Source of the DNA: DATJSN01 sp035504095
GTDB taxonomy: Bacteria; Planctomycetota; Phycisphaerae; WQYP01
Reading direction: 5' to 3'
DNA length: 53,456 bases
Assembly (NCBI GenBank): GCA_035504095.1
Contig: DATJSN010000055.1
Span: 1-53,456 of the forward strand
The translations under genes were made by a program, and so were the position numbers. The notes beneath the pieces were generated by a model, which saw only the letters and a program-made list of their open reading frames with translations, ran no database searches and was not told the DNA's origin. Below are positions 34,428-43,983 of this stretch, piece by piece; the stretch's first letter is position 1, and every line of letters begins with the position of its first letter.

Positions 34428-35678
34428 ATGAGCGAAATTAAAGTTGCCGTCATTCAGGATGGCGCGCGTTTGCACTATGCCGTTCCCCTTGCGTTCCAGC
34501 ATGCCGGCATGCTCAACGCATTATATACGGACTGGTATAACCGTCGAACCCTATTCACCAAGCTCAGCATCAGCCTGGCTCGCCTGATATCGGCTTCCAA
34601 TGCCGACCGAATGCAACAAAGGCGAGTAGATCAATTTGACAATGTACCTATATATGATTATCCGCTGCTGTTTCACGGAATCTACCTGGCCCGCAAGCCC
34701 GGAAGAATTCGCAGCGCGATTTCTCAATGGTCCATAAAACAAATTCGTTCCAGAGAGCGCCGACTTGGACCGATTGCCGACGGGAAAATTGACTTGGTTT
34801 TTGCGTTTTCCAACCTTCTGGATATCGCAGATATGCAATGGATAAAAAATAAAGGTTGTCTTCTGATTGTCGACCAACCATTGGCATCTACACGGGAAAT
34901 GTCTTCACAGCGGATTCATGACACACACTACTGGCCAGGGTGGGAGGAGGCTTTAGCGGCGAGCCATGATGAAGGCCCGCAGATTCTTCATGAATTACAA
35001 ACCTCTTTGTGGGCCGATCATATCACCTGTGCTTCCGATTACGTGAAAAAATCTTTGATGAATCTGGAAGTCAACCCGAAAAAAATCAGCGTTGTGCCCT
35101 ACCCGCTGGATGCTACCCCATTCCCATTTGTGGATCGCTCCGGCCGCACCGGGCCGGTTACAGTCGGGATTGTTGGAACTGTGAATCTCCGCAAAGGTGC
35201 ACCTGTGGTTCTCCAAATCGCAAAAAGGTTTTCCACAGAAAAACTTCGCTTCGTTTGGGTGGGAATTCCCACGTTGTCCCCCCAGCGCACCGATGAATTA
35301 CGGAAATTTGTGGATTTAATCGGACCAGTGCCGCGATCGCAGATTCCCGAATGGCTGGGCAAGTTTGATATCTTTCTGCTGGCTTCACGATCTGAAGGCT
35401 CTGCCGGAGCCCTTATGGAAGCTATGGCGACCGGCCTGCCGGTGGTGACAACCACAAACAGCGGAACGGTAGCGCGCGACGGAATTGAAGGATACATCCG
35501 GGGTATTGACGATATTGACGGTTTGGCTACGGCAATTGAAAAACTATCCCTGGATGCCGAGTTGCGATTATCGATGGGTCGTGCAGCACGTCAGCGCGTT
35601 TTGAATTTTAACATTGAATGGTATAGCCGCAGCCTGGCGGATCTTGCTACACAGCTTTTTGAAAAGAAAATTTGCTAG
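34428..35678 (+). CDS. GT4-family glycosyltransferase C
   Basis: 416 residues. C-terminal GT-B domain: VGIVGTVNLRKGAPVVLQIAKRF, FLLASRSEGSAGALMEAMATGLPVVTT with an intact E-x7-E (EGSAGALME). The N-terminus GARLHYAVPLAFQHAGMLNALYTDW matches that of GT4 A, so these two form a subfamily. It begins at ATG 34428, 153 bases after the GMC gene, without an evident Shine-Dalgarno. It is followed by a 187-base gap and a convergent GT-A gene. Presumed repeat-unit glycosyltransferase. Confidence 0.88.
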   Translation: MSEIKVAVIQDGARLHYAVPLAFQHAGMLNALYTDWYNRRTLFTKLSISLARLISASNADRMQQRRVDQFDNVPIYDYPLLFHGIYLARKPGRIRSAISQWSIKQIRSRERRLGPIADGKIDLVFAFSNLLDIADMQWIKNKGCLLIVDQPLASTREMSSQRIHDTHYWPGWEEALAASHDEGPQILHELQTSLWADHITCASDYVKKSLMNLEVNPKKISVVPYPLDATPFPFVDRSGRTGPVTVGIVGTVNLRKGAPVVLQIAKRFSTEKLRFVWVGIPTLSPQRTDELRKFVDLIGPVPRSQIPEWLGKFDIFLLASRSEGSAGALMEAMATGLPVVTTTNSGTVARDGIEGYIRGIDDIDGLATAIEKLSLDAELRLSMGRAARQRVLNFNIEWYSRSLADLATQLFEKKIC

Positions 35679-35865
35679 ACTATTGCATTCGTGGAAGTAT
35701 CGGCTCGATCCGATGATACCAGATTCATCAAAAACACAGCGGGTCGTAAAAGCACATAAATAAACTTTCGATAATTCAATTGCGGCAAACATGCTGATAT
35801 CGGACAGCAGAAAACAACGAGATTTTAAAAACTGAGCACAGAATAACGATATCGCATATGGCAGG

Positions 35866-36957
35866 TCAATCGTCACTTCTCTGTTCTCCTGTTCCGATTT
35901 TTCCGGTACCCGGCGCGACTTCGCCACGATGATGTTTCAACAATTTCCGCAACAATACGAACGGACGATAAACATCAACCAAGAGTTGCAAGAGCAATCC
36001 AGCAATGACGCTGTCTCTGCCGCTCAATGTGTAAAGCAATTTACCCAAGGTGGAACTCGGCTTCGTCCATCGCAGATCATCGTCTAATTCCGAAACGTAT
36101 TGGCGGGCAAAATATGAATAGGGAGATAATTCCAAGGCCACGGTATCCCGCATTCCGCCGGCAACCCGCCAAGGCTTGGTTCCCGGGCAATGTACCAGCG
36201 GTGGAAACCCACGAATCATCGCCAACAATCGGTGGCGAGCGGCAAAGCCTGCGTGAGACCAACATTGGGCCACGTCATATCCGGCACGAAACTGACGCAC
36301 TGGTATATGCGCAAAGAGCTCGGAACAAAGAAGTGCGTCGAGAACGTCCTGATCGCTCATCAAATGCAATGGTCGGTCGAAATATGATAATTTTTGCGCA
36401 TCTTGAAAATCCCGCCGTTTCATACGATCAGCCCAGGCCTCCAAAAGCGAGCGATGAACTGTTGTTACGCCAATAACACATGAATTCACCGGACCCGCGA
36501 GCCTGCGGACTGATTTCATGCCCATCAATGTCGCACGGTCTGCGTTCCAGCCAAAGACGGCGGTATTTTCCTGGGTTGTAAGAAGAGCATCGGGTTTAAA
36601 ATAAAAAAATTCGGCTGAGGTTTGTCGCGTAAACATCAGGTCAGAGTCAAGCCAAACCACGGGCCCTGCGTCTTCACTAAGGACCTTGAGAAGAATCGTC
36701 GGCTTGACTTCCCACCCTCTTATACTTAAAGCATCATTGTCGCGGATTTGAACGTTAGACCGATCGGCAGCCCACCGTCTGAACGCAGTGAAATGCGTCG
36801 GGCAATAACATATAAGCGGCGCCAACGGCCCAAAGCGCTGCAACGACAATATCAATAACTTCAGCCCAATCGTATCCGTGATGCGGTCTTCATAGCAGAC
36901 AAATTTAAAGCTATTTGAGTTTGTGGTTTGCACGCAGCGCCAATCCATCCTGAGCAT
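35866..36957 (-). CDS. GT-A fold nucleotide-diphospho-sugar transferase
   Basis: 363 residues. The core shows VVWLDSDLMFTRQTSAEFF, where DSD is a metal-binding DxD motif, and an upstream CYEDRITDTIGLKLLILSLQRF strand/helix, as in GT8/GT24-like and related transferases. The C-terminal 60 residues are basic and hydrophobic (VDVYRPFVLLRKLLKHHRG), suggesting membrane association. I assign the fold, not the family. ATG 36957 was used; ATG 36948 is equally possible. It is isolated on the minus strand between two plus-strand genes. Confidence 0.7.
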   Translation of the reverse strand: MLRMDWRCVQTTNSNSFKFVCYEDRITDTIGLKLLILSLQRFGPLAPLICYCPTHFTAFRRWAADRSNVQIRDNDALSIRGWEVKPTILLKVLSEDAGPVVWLDSDLMFTRQTSAEFFYFKPDALLTTQENTAVFGWNADRATLMGMKSVRRLAGPVNSCVIGVTTVHRSLLEAWADRMKRRDFQDAQKLSYFDRPLHLMSDQDVLDALLCSELFAHIPVRQFRAGYDVAQCWSHAGFAARHRLLAMIRGFPPLVHCPGTKPWRVAGGMRDTVALELSPYSYFARQYVSELDDDLRWTKPSSTLGKLLYTLSGRDSVIAGLLLQLLVDVYRPFVLLRKLLKHHRGEVAPGTGKIGTGEQRSDD

Positions 36958-37294
36958 TGATTTTTATCATCACAGTACAAATTAAGTAAAAAAAACCTTC
37001 CAGACGCGTCGTTTTAACAGTATACGAAGTGTAAATCATGCTTTCTGATCCAACATGCGGGCATTTCGGAAAAATACCAGTACACACAAAAAGCGCTTCC
37101 AAAGCAAGCGGGTGCCGGCGCGCTTTACCAGATATGCCGTGCCATGTACCCTGTGATGGAGATGATAAGCGATATGCGCGTGACGGTAATTCACAATGGC
37201 TTGCGGTACAGTCAAAGCCTGACGGAAGTTGTTACATGAGTGATAGAACGAAACTATAAGGTATAAACCCATGATTCGATTGTAAGGCGATACC
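36958..37294. other. Intergenic region before second aldo/keto reductase gene
   Basis: No gene I can support in 337 bases between divergent genes. A minus-strand open frame at 37036-37320 (94 codons) has a plausible-looking His/Arg-rich text but overlaps the start of the aldo/keto reductase and has no recognisable motif. TAAGG (37283-37287) sits seven bases from the ATG 37295 of the next gene. Confidence 0.5.
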
Positions 37295-38296
37295 ATGAAT
37301 AATTTGCTGCGGCAAATCACGCTACAGGACGCCTCAATTCAAACTTCCGCCATAGGCTTCGGTTGTGTGAGTCTGACCATGCACGATCGAAAATCGGACG
37401 CCGTTCGGTTGTTGGAACAGGCTCTGGACCTGGGCATTACGCATTACGACGTGGCGCCGCTGTATGGTTTTGGCCATGCGGAAAGCATCCTTGGGGAATT
37501 TCTCAAAGGACGGCGTGATAAAGCGACTGTAGCAACAAAGTTTGGTTTGCAGCCTTACGAAAACCTCGCCAAAAGTCGCCGACTGATCAGTTTGGCCCGA
37601 TGGCTGGCGCATCGCTCTGACGTGGTTATGGCTATGGCACGTAAATACGCCGGTCAGGCGGTGCAGCGAGGCGTATTTGATCCACAGGCATCCGCCCTGA
37701 GTCTTGAGAAATCTTTGCGCAAACTGGGAACGGACTACATAGATATATTTCTTATGCATGAATGCACTTTGGAGGATGCTCGGCGCGAAGATTTGCTGGC
37801 TTTTCTGGACGAGCAGAAAAAAGGGGGGAAAATACGTTCTTATGGGTGCGCCACGCCATATTCAATATTTCAAGACGATGCCGCCTTATTGCCGCCAGCC
37901 TGCTCTGTCCTGCAGTTCGACAGCGGTGTAACGACGCAACATGTATCGAAGCTGCGTAATCGTGCAGATAAAACCCTTATTACGCACAGCGTTATGAACG
38001 GTGCGACACAACTGGCCGCATTGGCGCGTCAAAATCCCAAGTTGAGGCAAAAATACAGGCTGACAGAAATTGATCTGACAAATTCCTCCACAATTGCCGG
38101 GCTTCTATTAAGCTATGCGGTTCAGAGCAATTCCGAAGGCATTACTCTTTTTGCCACGACACGTTTAGAACATTTGATCGCCAATGTCCGCTGTCTGACG
38201 GAAAAACGATTTACCACAGAACAACTAACGGCATTTCAAGCGTTTGCGGAGGATGCTTTACGACCAGCGGATGAATTAAAAATCAAACTCCAATAA
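37295..38296 (+). CDS. Aldo/keto reductase, copy 2
   Basis: 333 residues. Tetrad Asp52 and Tyr57 (YDVAPLY), Lys82 (ATKFG) and the His of DIFLMHE. It shares with copy 1 (24682-25668) the strings YGFG.AES.LG.FL.G.RDK and KFG, so the two are paralogues, though clearly diverged. Start ATG 37295 with TAAGG seven bases upstream. Next to GT4 D downstream (74 bases). Probably reduces a keto-sugar or another carbonyl of the glycan pathway (inference). Confidence 0.9.
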   Translation: MNNLLRQITLQDASIQTSAIGFGCVSLTMHDRKSDAVRLLEQALDLGITHYDVAPLYGFGHAESILGEFLKGRRDKATVATKFGLQPYENLAKSRRLISLARWLAHRSDVVMAMARKYAGQAVQRGVFDPQASALSLEKSLRKLGTDYIDIFLMHECTLEDARREDLLAFLDEQKKGGKIRSYGCATPYSIFQDDAALLPPACSVLQFDSGVTTQHVSKLRNRADKTLITHSVMNGATQLAALARQNPKLRQKYRLTEIDLTNSSTIAGLLLSYAVQSNSEGITLFATTRLEHLIANVRCLTEKRFTTEQLTAFQAFAEDALRPADELKIKLQ

Positions 38297-38370
38297 ATGG
38301 GAAGCAAAACTGTCGCACATGATGTAAATAATCAATAAAATCGAGCTGCTTTGGTTTTGGAGTAAGTGCA

Positions 38371-39528
38371 GTGAAAATTGCAGGATATGCCCACATACAT
38401 GGGACCATTCCTCCGCTTTCAGGACTCGGAAAGCACATCATCAATATGTTTAAAGTCATTGGATCAACGCCGGGGATTGATCTGTCGCTCCTGAGTCCGC
38501 GCGACTTGCTCGATGCAGAAGGCAAAATACCCGCGAATTCCGAACTTGCTGATTTCGCCGTTCGGTCGCTGCCCTGGGAACGTAAAAAAAGAGAGTGGCG
38601 CTGGAATCTTACTGGAGGACCAGTCATTGATAAATTCATAGACGGAGCCGAGTGGATTTATGTTCCATCAGAACAGTATGTTCCTTCCCGTGGGGCTAAA
38701 CTGGCGGTCACTTGCCATCATCTGGAGTGGTTTGAACGTGATTTACCCTGGTTGAAAGGAATGTCGGTGCATGTTCGCAGGATCAGATGGCGGCTGGGCC
38801 TTCGCCCGATCCTAGATCAATCGGACATAGTATTTGTCATTTCAGAATTCATTAAACAGCGCATGTGCGATTTTTTCGACGTCAAACATGAAAAACTTGT
38901 CGTGTTGGGCAATGGCGTCGAACAACCGTTTTATGATGCGGCGAAAAAACCGCGTGTTCCCGCGTCTCCTGAATATCTCCTGGTTATCGGTGGTCTTACA
39001 ACGAGAAAAGGTGCTGAATATGTTTTGAATCTTGCACGAGATATAAAAAGTAAAAAACTTTCCGTCGAAATGCGAATCGCCGGAAAAAGTGAACCCGAGT
39101 ATTTAGCTGCTGCGGAAGAACTTTCACCTGTTGTCAAATTGCTTGGATATACCAGCGTAACTGAGCTTGCCGATTTAACCCATAACGCGCTGGCCGTTCT
39201 GTTTCCCTCGCGTTATGAGGGGTTCGGCATTCCGGTAATTGAAGCGATGGCGGCAGGTACACCAATAATTATTTCCCATTGGGGACCACTAAAAGAGTTG
39301 GCAAGTGATGCGGGTATTGTTGTCGATCCTCGCGATACGCAATCCATGCTCAAAGCTGTGGAATCACTGCTTGCGTCTTCAACTTACAGGGACAAACTCA
39401 CCGCGGCCGGCCGCATACGCGCCGCCGATTTTACCTGGGAGGCAATCGGCGCCAAAGCACTTGGGGCAATGGGATTTAGTTCTTCCGCAAGCCATGATGG
39501 AAATATTTCTTTGAAGAAAACAATCTAA
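38371..39528 (+). CDS. GT4-family glycosyltransferase D
   Basis: 385 residues starting at GTG 38371, with GGAG eight bases upstream. C-terminal domain: LLVIGGLTTRKGAEYVLNLA and FPSRYEGFGIPVIEAMAAGTPIIIS with the full E-x7-E motif (EGFGIPVIE). The N-terminal part has HGTIPPLSGLGKHI, typical of mannosyltransferase-like GT4 enzymes. It is convergent with the FkbM methyltransferase after 26 bases. Best match by pattern: WbaZ/MtfB-type mannosyltransferases, not certain. Confidence 0.9.
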   Translation: MKIAGYAHIHGTIPPLSGLGKHIINMFKVIGSTPGIDLSLLSPRDLLDAEGKIPANSELADFAVRSLPWERKKREWRWNLTGGPVIDKFIDGAEWIYVPSEQYVPSRGAKLAVTCHHLEWFERDLPWLKGMSVHVRRIRWRLGLRPILDQSDIVFVISEFIKQRMCDFFDVKHEKLVVLGNGVEQPFYDAAKKPRVPASPEYLLVIGGLTTRKGAEYVLNLARDIKSKKLSVEMRIAGKSEPEYLAAAEELSPVVKLLGYTSVTELADLTHNALAVLFPSRYEGFGIPVIEAMAAGTPIIISHWGPLKELASDAGIVVDPRDTQSMLKAVESLLASSTYRDKLTAAGRIRAADFTWEAIGAKALGAMGFSSSASHDGNISLKKTI

Positions 39529-39554
39529 CCTCAACCCAACTTACTTAAATCTAC

Positions 39555-40358
39555 TCAAATTGCTTTGGCAAAAACAGTCGCAAGAACATCATCGATTTTA
39601 TTGTTAATCTGTAACACCTCAACACAACATCCGTTCTTTTGCATGTCTTGGACAAGTTGCTCGGGGGTATAAGGCGTGTGCGTTTCGATGGCAAAAAAAC
39701 GGAATTTACTGATCCAATCAGAACAATCACGAAAGAGTTCTAGTTCGGCGCCCTCAATGTCGCACTTTAGCAAATCAATTTTATCAGGAAGATTGGACGA
39801 AACGAGTATTTCATTAAGCGTCATGCCTCTAATCGGCGCTTCGTTCGGACTGGCTTTGTTGGTAGCCTTATATCCCCATTCAGGTTGGGAACGGTCAAGC
39901 CAAACATTGCGGGACGTTCCCAAGGCGCATGCTTGAAGGAGGATAATTCTTGATTCAGCCTGTACGATTTGAATATTGTTTCGACATACTTTGGCATTTG
40001 CGGAATCTGGCTCCACAACGGTGATCCGGCAGTCGGGATATTTCTGCTCCCAAAGCCGGACCGAATAGCCGGCATTGCCGCCTAAATCAAGAACTGTTGA
40101 AATCGAACCAATTTGATCGGAAAATAGCAAACCATATTCATTTTCCACGAAAATTTCTAACAACGTATCAATGTGCCCGGTTCCAAATCGAAAACAAAAT
40201 ACGCCAAGTATATTTCGCAGACGTATTTTCTGAACACTATATCTGAAAGGTAGTGGTATATGTCTGCAGCGCTGAAGAACCTTATCGTAGATTCGAAGAA
40301 AAAAATACCAATTGGAAGCGTAAAGATGTCGTTCCCTTTTGATAAAATTTATGAACAT
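39555..40358 (-). CDS. FkbM-family methyltransferase
   Basis: 267 residues. The FkbM core: STVLDLGGNAGYSVRLW (motif I), ITVVEPDSANAKVCRNNI, CALGTS, then IDLLKCDIEGAELELFR (the family signature LLKxDIEGAE) and FAIETHTPYTPEQLV. N-terminal 80 residues are basic and variable. FkbM-type enzymes O-methylate sugars and polyketides and are frequent in capsule and O-antigen loci. The start at 40358 gives the full domain. It is convergent with GT4 D and followed upstream by the S23 C-terminal relic. Confidence 0.9.
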   Translation of the reverse strand: MFINFIKRERHLYASNWYFFLRIYDKVLQRCRHIPLPFRYSVQKIRLRNILGVFCFRFGTGHIDTLLEIFVENEYGLLFSDQIGSISTVLDLGGNAGYSVRLWEQKYPDCRITVVEPDSANAKVCRNNIQIVQAESRIILLQACALGTSRNVWLDRSQPEWGYKATNKASPNEAPIRGMTLNEILVSSNLPDKIDLLKCDIEGAELELFRDCSDWISKFRFFAIETHTPYTPEQLVQDMQKNGCCVEVLQINNKIDDVLATVFAKAI

Positions 40359-40467
40359 TCATGCCTCGATAAGTGCGTTGATCGACGGTCAAATATAATG
40401 TTGCGCCAACTGTTTTTTTATAATGAATATCAATTGGCCTTGTATACAAGTTAGTGTTTCTCAGCCA

Positions 40468-40626
40468 TCAGTTACACTCATCACATATGTTACCTACAGT
40501 CTGTTGGACCTGGGAAGCGATCAGCGCTAATGCACACACTTCAATGAGATATAATTCTTCAGCAAGCGGTAAGGCAATCAATAAATCTGTAGCACTCGCA
40601 AGCCGGTGTAGAAATAATGGATTTAT
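40468..40626 (-). pseudogene. Remnant of an S23-type four-helix-bundle protein gene (C-terminal part)
   Basis: On the minus strand a frame reads FLHRLASATDLLIALPLAEE then LYLIE and VQQTVGNI. This matches the last helices of S23/IVP proteins (FL..A.GSA.EL...L.LA..LGYL...V..V..ML) in order and spacing. The front half of the gene is missing; the frame starts inside the adjacent GT2 gene, whose stop lies just upstream at 40637. Called by eye; not part of a complete gene. Confidence 0.42.
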
Positions 40627-40636
40627 TGAATTTTTT

Positions 40637-41464
40637 TCATAATGGTAATCCATCTTTTTTTCGCAGAAACTCACGAATTTTTAAAACGATAAAATACTCA
40701 TAAATCGCCAACAACCGACAATATGTAAACCCAGCGCGACCATCGAGAAAGCCAAGGCGCAGAAAGTACATATAAATAAAACGCAGCGCTGATCGGCATG
40801 GCAGAAATCCTGAAATATCTTTCAATGCTCGGCGCCGGCGCGGTGCATCTGAAAAGAGCCCTGCCCAGTCCACTTTCTGAACGCCGGTGTTTTCTAAAAA
40901 TTTTTCCGCCTCGGTGGTCGAATAACGATTATGGCGTTCAAGCCAATCCTGTATTCCTTTCGAAAATGAATAGTGCAACAACGGTTCACGAAGCGTGCCA
41001 ATGGTTTCCGGAGGCAAAGACTCGCGTTGTCCATGCCCGGCCTGGATGAAATTCAGACGGTCGCGTTTTCCAAAACGCACCTGATAAGAGGGATAAAGTC
41101 CGGAATGTTTGAGCCAGCGCCCCTGAAAAATCATTTTTGAAGCAAGACGATAGGCGTCTTTTTTTCCGCCTGTTGCATTCTCCTGAAGTTCGCGCTGCAA
41201 TTCCGGTGTAACTACTTCATCGGCATCCAAATGTAAAATCCAATCGTGCTTTAAATTTCCATTGATAAGACCAAAATTACGTTGCTGAGCGAAATTTACA
41301 AAACGATTTTTCAATATACGGGCGCCTTTGGCGGTTGCTATCTCCACGGTGCGATCTGTGCTGAAGGAATCTAAAACCAAAATATCATCAGACCACTTTA
41401 ATGAATCAAGACAACGAGCAATGTTTATTTCCTCGTTATATGTAATAATCAGAACCGAGATCAT
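40637..41464 (-). CDS. GT2 glycosyltransferase, WaaE/KdtX type
   Basis: 275 residues. SVLIITYNEEINIARCLDSL at the start, DILVLDSFSTDRTVEIA and HDWILHLDADEVVTPEL (DxD metal site) are the hallmarks of WaaE/KdtX-type GT2 enzymes, which add glucose or a similar sugar to LPS core. The C-terminal part is basic/aromatic (FIYMYFLRLGFLDGRAGFTYC), also typical of this group. ATG 41464 opens directly at the domain. It is separated from the acyltransferase by 254 bases. Confidence 0.92.
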   Translation of the reverse strand: MISVLIITYNEEINIARCLDSLKWSDDILVLDSFSTDRTVEIATAKGARILKNRFVNFAQQRNFGLINGNLKHDWILHLDADEVVTPELQRELQENATGGKKDAYRLASKMIFQGRWLKHSGLYPSYQVRFGKRDRLNFIQAGHGQRESLPPETIGTLREPLLHYSFSKGIQDWLERHNRYSTTEAEKFLENTGVQKVDWAGLFSDAPRRRRALKDISGFLPCRSALRFIYMYFLRLGFLDGRAGFTYCRLLAIYEYFIVLKIREFLRKKDGLPL

Positions 41465-41718
41465 TCATGCCCCGAAGTGTTCATGAAAATTGGTCAAAGG
41501 TCGACAAAAGTGAGAATAACAGGCCACGGCAGAATTTCAAGACGTGCTGGCTATAGCTCCTGCGGATGTCCGGCATTTTGATCAACCATTAAATGGAGTA
41601 AAGTGCATAGCTGTCCCAGTCATCTTGAGTCGACGGTTGTTCTGATATGCAACGAAACGAGGTCTTTGGAAAGCCTTTCGCAAACGAGTGAACAGGATTC
41701 TGATTACTTAACCAAAAC

Positions 41719-43017
41719 TCAGTCAGGAAAAAAATGTTTCAGAGCTAAAAATTTCTTCTCGAAAAGGTTGTAGCTTAAATATGCTATCCCAAACGTCAAA
41801 ACGGCTGAGATCATCATGGGCACCGATGGCACATTCGTCACCCAGGACAGCCGTGGAGTGCGTCCAACGAAACTGATCAGATCCGAGACGACGAACATCA
41901 CAGGCATATGTATTATATATATTCCGTAACTGTAACGACCGCACCAAGTCATAAGATAAGAGGACATTAATTGTCCCAAGAGGCCGCGTTTTTCCCCAGA
42001 AAAAAGGGCCAAACTAAGCAAAGCACCATAAAACAGTGCAACTACTGTCCATAGCAGAGAATTCAAGACGGCATTCGACCACTGGGGAATCTCAATTGTG
42101 TTGCCTGAGGGAATCTCCAACAAAGTCACCCCAGGGCGCACCGCCAACCATTCGAAATTGAACAACCAGATTGCAGCCACAGCGAAGCCCATAGCGAGCC
42201 CCAAAATCTCTAGTGCGGGTAAAGAAACCTTGGCCATTAAACTACGCATTTGCTTATCGCGCACCAAAACGGCCATCACGGCTCCAATGCCAAGCGCGTT
42301 GACCTGAGCCAGTGTTGCGGTGAAAATCGCGATATCACCCATCCCGGCCGCGGTTGCGATGCACCGCCATAAAACCGAAACCAATATCAAGGCAACGCTT
42401 GACCAAAATATACCTCTACGGGGCAGGCAGAACACCAATACCGGCCAAACCAAGTAAAATTGTTCTTCGATAGCCAGACTCCAATAAGGCGCCACAATGA
42501 GCATATATTGATTGTGAAGTACAGACCAGAAGTTGCAGGTATATGTCCAAAGCCATGGTAAATATGAAACGAACACGGTTGCAGCCAAGTCTGTATTCTT
42601 ATGCAGCCCTAATATTCGTCCGAGACTCGCCGAACCAAAGGCCGTAGTTAATGCATAGATACTGAACAATCCTATAGCAGCGTAATAAATTGGAAAGATC
42701 CGCAGGAAGCGCCGCATATAAAAGTTTCGGAAATAGCGCGGAGCAGTGCCTTTTGAATCCAGGAGTATACCCGTGATTAGAAACCCGGATAGTACGAAAA
42801 ATAATTGAACCCCCGAGCCACACGTGCTTAGGGTACGACCAAGGTAAATGGAAAACCGTGTATCCTGAGGCCAAAAATGGCTGAAATGGAGAACCAATAC
42901 CAAAAGGATGGCCAAACCCCGCAATCCATCTAATTCGGGAATAATTTTCCTTCCCAGATGTAATGGGTCAGTGGAGGGCGTTTGTTTCTCATATCCCGAT
43001 TGTCTTTTCGTCCCCAA
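41719..43017 (-). CDS. Acyltransferase 3 (OafA/YrhL-like) membrane O-acyltransferase
   Basis: 432 residues, about ten membrane spans. Motif ELDGLRGLAILLVLVLHFSH at the start (the acyltransferase-3 signature with the first-span His), LFFVLSGFLITGILL, and WSLAIEEQFYLVWPVLV are diagnostic. These proteins acetylate or otherwise acylate polysaccharides across the inner membrane; the absence of a C-terminal SGNH domain makes it the short form. The first 20 residues are basic and soluble. It lies in the locus between the GT2 and methyltransferase genes and would supply O-acyl groups on the surface glycan. Confidence 0.93.
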   Translation of the reverse strand: MGTKRQSGYEKQTPSTDPLHLGRKIIPELDGLRGLAILLVLVLHFSHFWPQDTRFSIYLGRTLSTCGSGVQLFFVLSGFLITGILLDSKGTAPRYFRNFYMRRFLRIFPIYYAAIGLFSIYALTTAFGSASLGRILGLHKNTDLAATVFVSYLPWLWTYTCNFWSVLHNQYMLIVAPYWSLAIEEQFYLVWPVLVFCLPRRGIFWSSVALILVSVLWRCIATAAGMGDIAIFTATLAQVNALGIGAVMAVLVRDKQMRSLMAKVSLPALEILGLAMGFAVAAIWLFNFEWLAVRPGVTLLEIPSGNTIEIPQWSNAVLNSLLWTVVALFYGALLSLALFSGEKRGLLGQLMSSYLMTWCGRYSYGIYIIHMPVMFVVSDLISFVGRTPRLSWVTNVPSVPMMISAVLTFGIAYLSYNLFEKKFLALKHFFPD

Positions 43018-43155
43018 GGTTTTCCTATCAAGAATCTTGTTTACAGCACGGATAGTACTCGTCCTGCTTAGTTTTAGTATCCTTTGATAAACTGCAGCAC
43101 CGGATTTATTTGCAGCGCCCGACTTAAAACCGACATCCCTGAGGAGAATCGGCCG

Positions 43156-43983
43156 TTATCCACGTAGCGCTTTGTCGTTCCATGGATCATCAGATATTTG
43201 AGGTATTGTCCTCTTTAACAATACTGCTGTCTCCCATCCGGGATGTCGCGAATGCATGGCAAGCCAGGTGCCGGCTATCGAAATAATTGGAACATAAGAT
43301 GATAAAACCTTCAATGCTTCCGGTACTTGATTGGATTTTCCAAAGTGGTTGGTTTGTTGATAATCATGCCAGACAACAACCCCGCGTTCCGACAAAAGCC
43401 TGAAGGCCACCTCTGTGTCATTAAGAACCGGGTTAAAATGGTGATTGGCATCAACAAAAATCAAATCATATTTTTCGTCGGTGTTGAAATGTTCCAAAGA
43501 TACTTTTCCAATGCGGCGATCGATTTTATTTTCCAACGACGTCCCTCGGTAGGCAGTTCCATGATCCGCGTATTCATCCAGCGTGGTAATTTTCACGTTC
43601 GGTTTCGTATTTTCCGCCAGTAATTTAGCTGTGTGGCCAAGATAACTTCCTAACTCTAAAATTCGTGCAGATTCAAATCCTATGGCGCACTTGGCCAATA
43701 CGACCACGTCAACAAGCGGAGTAGACCAAGCTCCAAGCGGGCACTGCTGAATCACTACGCATGTTGTGTCAAATAATGGAATGCACTCGTTGGGGTTCCG
43801 TTCAGGAAGATGTTTTAAATATGACAGGCGGCGGGATAACAGTGCATCCAAGACGGGTCCTTTCCGCGGAGAAAACTTCCAAACTAAACTTAAAATCCGC
43901 TCCACAAAAGGCGGCGTTGGCTGTTTTATATTTTTGAAATGCATTGTTTGTTGTTGATGCATAGTCTTTGACTTGTCGAACAA
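43156..43983 (-). CDS. Class I SAM methyltransferase (methyltransferase-24 type)
   Basis: 275 residues. ARILELGSYLGHTAKLLAE is motif I; YDLIFVDANHHFNPVLNDTE and GVVVWHDYQQ are the DxxH-like region typical of methyltransferase-24/cephalosporin-hydroxylase-type proteins. The N-terminal 75 residues are basic and Pro-rich; an in-frame Met follows the initial MFDKSKT, so the start may be a few codons later. It is the last gene on the minus strand before the flippase. A sugar methyltransferase or unrelated SAM enzyme; specificity unknown. Confidence 0.8.
   Translation of the reverse strand: MFDKSKTMHQQQTMHFKNIKQPTPPFVERILSLVWKFSPRKGPVLDALLSRRLSYLKHLPERNPNECIPLFDTTCVVIQQCPLGAWSTPLVDVVVLAKCAIGFESARILELGSYLGHTAKLLAENTKPNVKITTLDEYADHGTAYRGTSLENKIDRRIGKVSLEHFNTDEKYDLIFVDANHHFNPVLNDTEVAFRLLSERGVVVWHDYQQTNHFGKSNQVPEALKVLSSYVPIISIAGTWLAMHSRHPGWETAVLLKRTIPQISDDPWNDKALRG

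Noticed and set aside
36027..36476. 149-codon plus-strand frame opposite the GT-A gene
   Set aside because: Antisense of a gene with a clear DxD motif.
37036..37320. 94-codon minus-strand frame between GT-A and the second aldo/keto reductase
   Set aside because: It overlaps the reductase start, has no Shine-Dalgarno sequence and no known motif; a decayed gene end is possible but not shown.
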